A stretch of 8,544 bases of DNA, from the NCBI GenBank assembly GCA_012269655.1, contig JAAXJV010000280.1:1-8544 (forward strand). Reading direction: 5' to 3'. Position 1 is the first letter of the stretch. Each line of letters opens with the position of its first letter. Below are positions 7,812 to 8,544 of the stretch, piece after piece. The position numbers and the translations under genes are program-made. Under the pieces are notes generated by a model. That model searched no databases and was not told the DNA's origin. It was given only the letters and a program-made list of their open reading frames with translations. The DNA comes from Pseudomonadales bacterium. GTDB taxonomy: Bacteria; Pseudomonadota; Gammaproteobacteria; Pseudomonadales; Litorivicinaceae.

Positions 7812-8409
7812 GTTGCCGTATCACGGCCAGGGTCGTTTGAGCTTGGCCGTAATCAATTGGCAACAAACCTAATTCACCCTTGTGCTCCCAGACTAGACTT
7901 GGGAAGCCAGTGACGCCCATCTGAGCGGTGGCTCGCACTTCTTGTTCATGCTGCGCCCAGATGGTCTCTAAAGCAGTGGCGAAGGCGTCGGCTTCCAGTC
8001 CGAGGTTTTGAGCAATCTCGACCAACACCTTGGCATCCCAAACATTGGCTCGAGATTGGTAGTAGGCGTTCTGGATCGCTTCAACCATGTCCCACTCTGG
8101 CAGCCCCATCGACTGAGCAGCCCGCACCGCGCGGCCAGCAATGTAAGTACTGCGAGGGGGGTTCGGCCGCTGATCCCAATAACCGTGGTCAAAATTTACC
8201 TGACACATGGATTCTATACGGTGCCAGGTTGCCGCCAATTTATCGCGCATCGCATCGCTCATTGGGCTGTCGCTATCGGGAGCCAATCCGCCCAGTCGAG
8301 TTTGCACTGTGACGCCGTCAGGTAAGCCTTGTAGTATGGCTTTCCAAGTTGGACGAAACCCATAACACCAACTGCACATGGGATCATAGACATAAATTAA
8401 TGTGCTCAT
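7801..8409 (-). CDS. DsbA family / FrnE-like cytoplasmic thiol oxidoreductase (predicted protein-disulfide isomerase)
   Basis: This 202-residue protein has a thioredoxin fold with an alpha-helical insertion. The active-site motif CSWC (C12-C15) sits in DPMCSWCYGF directly after the first strand, and the cis-proline loop is TGFP (P170), as in DsbA and 2-hydroxychromene-2-carboxylate isomerase relatives. There is no signal peptide: the first strand starts at residue 3, so it should act in the cytoplasm rather than in periplasmic disulfide formation. The CSWC motif and overall layout match, from memory, the predicted protein-disulfide isomerase group COG3531, close to FrnE-type proteins; the physiological substrate is unknown. 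The ATG at 8409 is the natural start, though it has no strong Shine-Dalgarno sequence. The 3' end overlaps the acetyltransferase gene by 11 bases, and the 5' end is only 32 bases from the divergent glyoxalase-like gene. Redox isomerase and glutathione-dependent isomerase activities are both possible. Confidence 0.87.
   Translation of the reverse strand: MSTLIYVYDPMCSWCYGFRPTWKAILQGLPDGVTVQTRLGGLAPDSDSPMSDAMRDKLAATWHRIESMCQVNFDHGYWDQRPNPPRSTYIAGRAVRAAQSMGLPEWDMVEAIQNAYYQSRANVWDAKVLVEIAQNLGLEADAFATALETIWAQHEQEVRATAQMGVTGFPSLVWEHKGELGLLPIDYGQAQTTLAVIRQLST
7815..7850 (+). other. Two mutually exclusive short hairpins just after the acetyltransferase stop codon
   Basis: GCCGT (7815-7819) can pair with ACGGC (7823-7827) across a three-base loop. 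ACGGCCA (7823-7829) can instead pair with TGGCCGT (7844-7850). Neither stem is followed by a T-run on either strand, so an intrinsic terminator is not supported. The region also encodes the C-terminus of the DsbA-like protein. It may serve as a 3'-end RNA structure for the acetyltransferase transcript, or be chance. Confidence 0.2.
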
Positions 8410-8441
8410 CGCAATAGCATACGGAAACCCAGAGGAAACAC
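8410..8441. promoter_or_regulatory. Short divergent spacer between the DsbA-like and glyoxalase-like genes
   Basis: Only 32 bases separate two divergent start codons. The plus-strand ribosome binding site AGAGGA (8431-8436) is clear, five bases before the ATG at 8442. A minus-strand site is not evident. There is no space for two independent promoters, so at least one must overlap the neighbouring coding sequence. No operator or promoter boxes could be assigned. Confidence 0.4.
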
Positions 8442-8544
8442 ATGAATTATTTGCACACCATGGTCCGAGTCAGCGATTTGGAGACCTCCCTGCATTTTTA
8501 TTGTGAACTGTTAGGGCTGGTTGAGATCAGCCGCTATGACAGCG
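8442..8544 (+). CDS. gloA: VOC family protein, probable lactoylglutathione lyase (glyoxalase I), 5' part only
   Basis: Only the first 34 codons are in the window; the gene continues beyond the right edge. The start MNYLHTMVRVSDLETSLHFY closely follows the N-terminus of glyoxalase I: in E. coli GloA ([20 protein letters not shown], from memory) His5 is a metal ligand, and His5 is conserved here. The full enzyme would isomerise the hemithioacetal of methylglyoxal and glutathione to S-lactoylglutathione, using a Ni or Zn centre shared between two beta-alpha-beta-beta-beta modules. AGAGGA five bases upstream supports the ATG at 8442. The remaining metal ligands (an early glutamate, a second histidine and a C-terminal glutamate) are outside the window, so another VOC enzyme with the same fold cannot be excluded. 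Confidence 0.75.
   Translation, partial: MNYLHTMVRVSDLETSLHFYCELLGLVEISRYDS

Noticed and set aside
1..8544. A mobile element, CRISPR array, toxin-antitoxin pair, phage-defence system or RNA gene.
   Set aside because: No transposase, integrase, direct-repeat array, tRNA-like fold or defence domain was found; the genes are housekeeping or common accessory families with similar composition.

Overview
The window looks like ordinary chromosomal sequence from a free-living proteobacterium, most likely a gammaproteobacterium. The evidence is the tight prfB-lysS gene pair, the very close match of the release factor to enterobacterial RF2 from memory, moderately high GC, and a tripartite RND efflux operon that requires a Gram-negative envelope. 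The genus cannot be named from this sequence alone. There are seven protein genes (six complete, one cut by the right edge), no RNA genes, no mobile elements and no CRISPR, and no gene-free stretch longer than 140 bases.

Layout. Positions 52-4616 (+) hold a two-gene efflux operon: a periplasmic membrane-fusion protein overlapping by one base with an RND inner-membrane permease. No outer-membrane channel gene is present here, so the pump must borrow a TolC-type protein encoded elsewhere. The operon converges on lysS with four bases between the stop codons. Positions 4621-7221 (-) hold prfB (peptide chain release factor 2) followed directly by lysS (lysyl-tRNA synthetase), with the prfB stop codon touching the lysS start codon. 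A 140-base divergent spacer separates prfB from a small GNAT acetyltransferase gene (7362-7811, +). That gene overlaps tail to tail by 11 bases with a cytoplasmic DsbA/FrnE-like thioredoxin-fold protein (7801-8409, -). A 32-base divergent spacer then leads to the start of a glyoxalase-I-like VOC gene, truncated at the window end.

How the genes work together. The MFP and RND permease are subunits of one proton-driven exporter. prfB and lysS are both translation genes and are probably cotranscribed. The last three genes are single units; the DsbA-like protein and the glyoxalase may share a thiol or electrophile-stress theme, but that is inference.

Most notable point. prfB here has no programmed +1 frameshift: the usual in-frame UGA near codon 25 and the Shine-Dalgarno-like stimulator are both absent, so the RF2 autoregulatory loop known from E. 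coli is missing. Loss of the site is known in a minority of bacteria, so this is a clear but not unprecedented observation. I found no convincing evidence for a previously undescribed system in this window.
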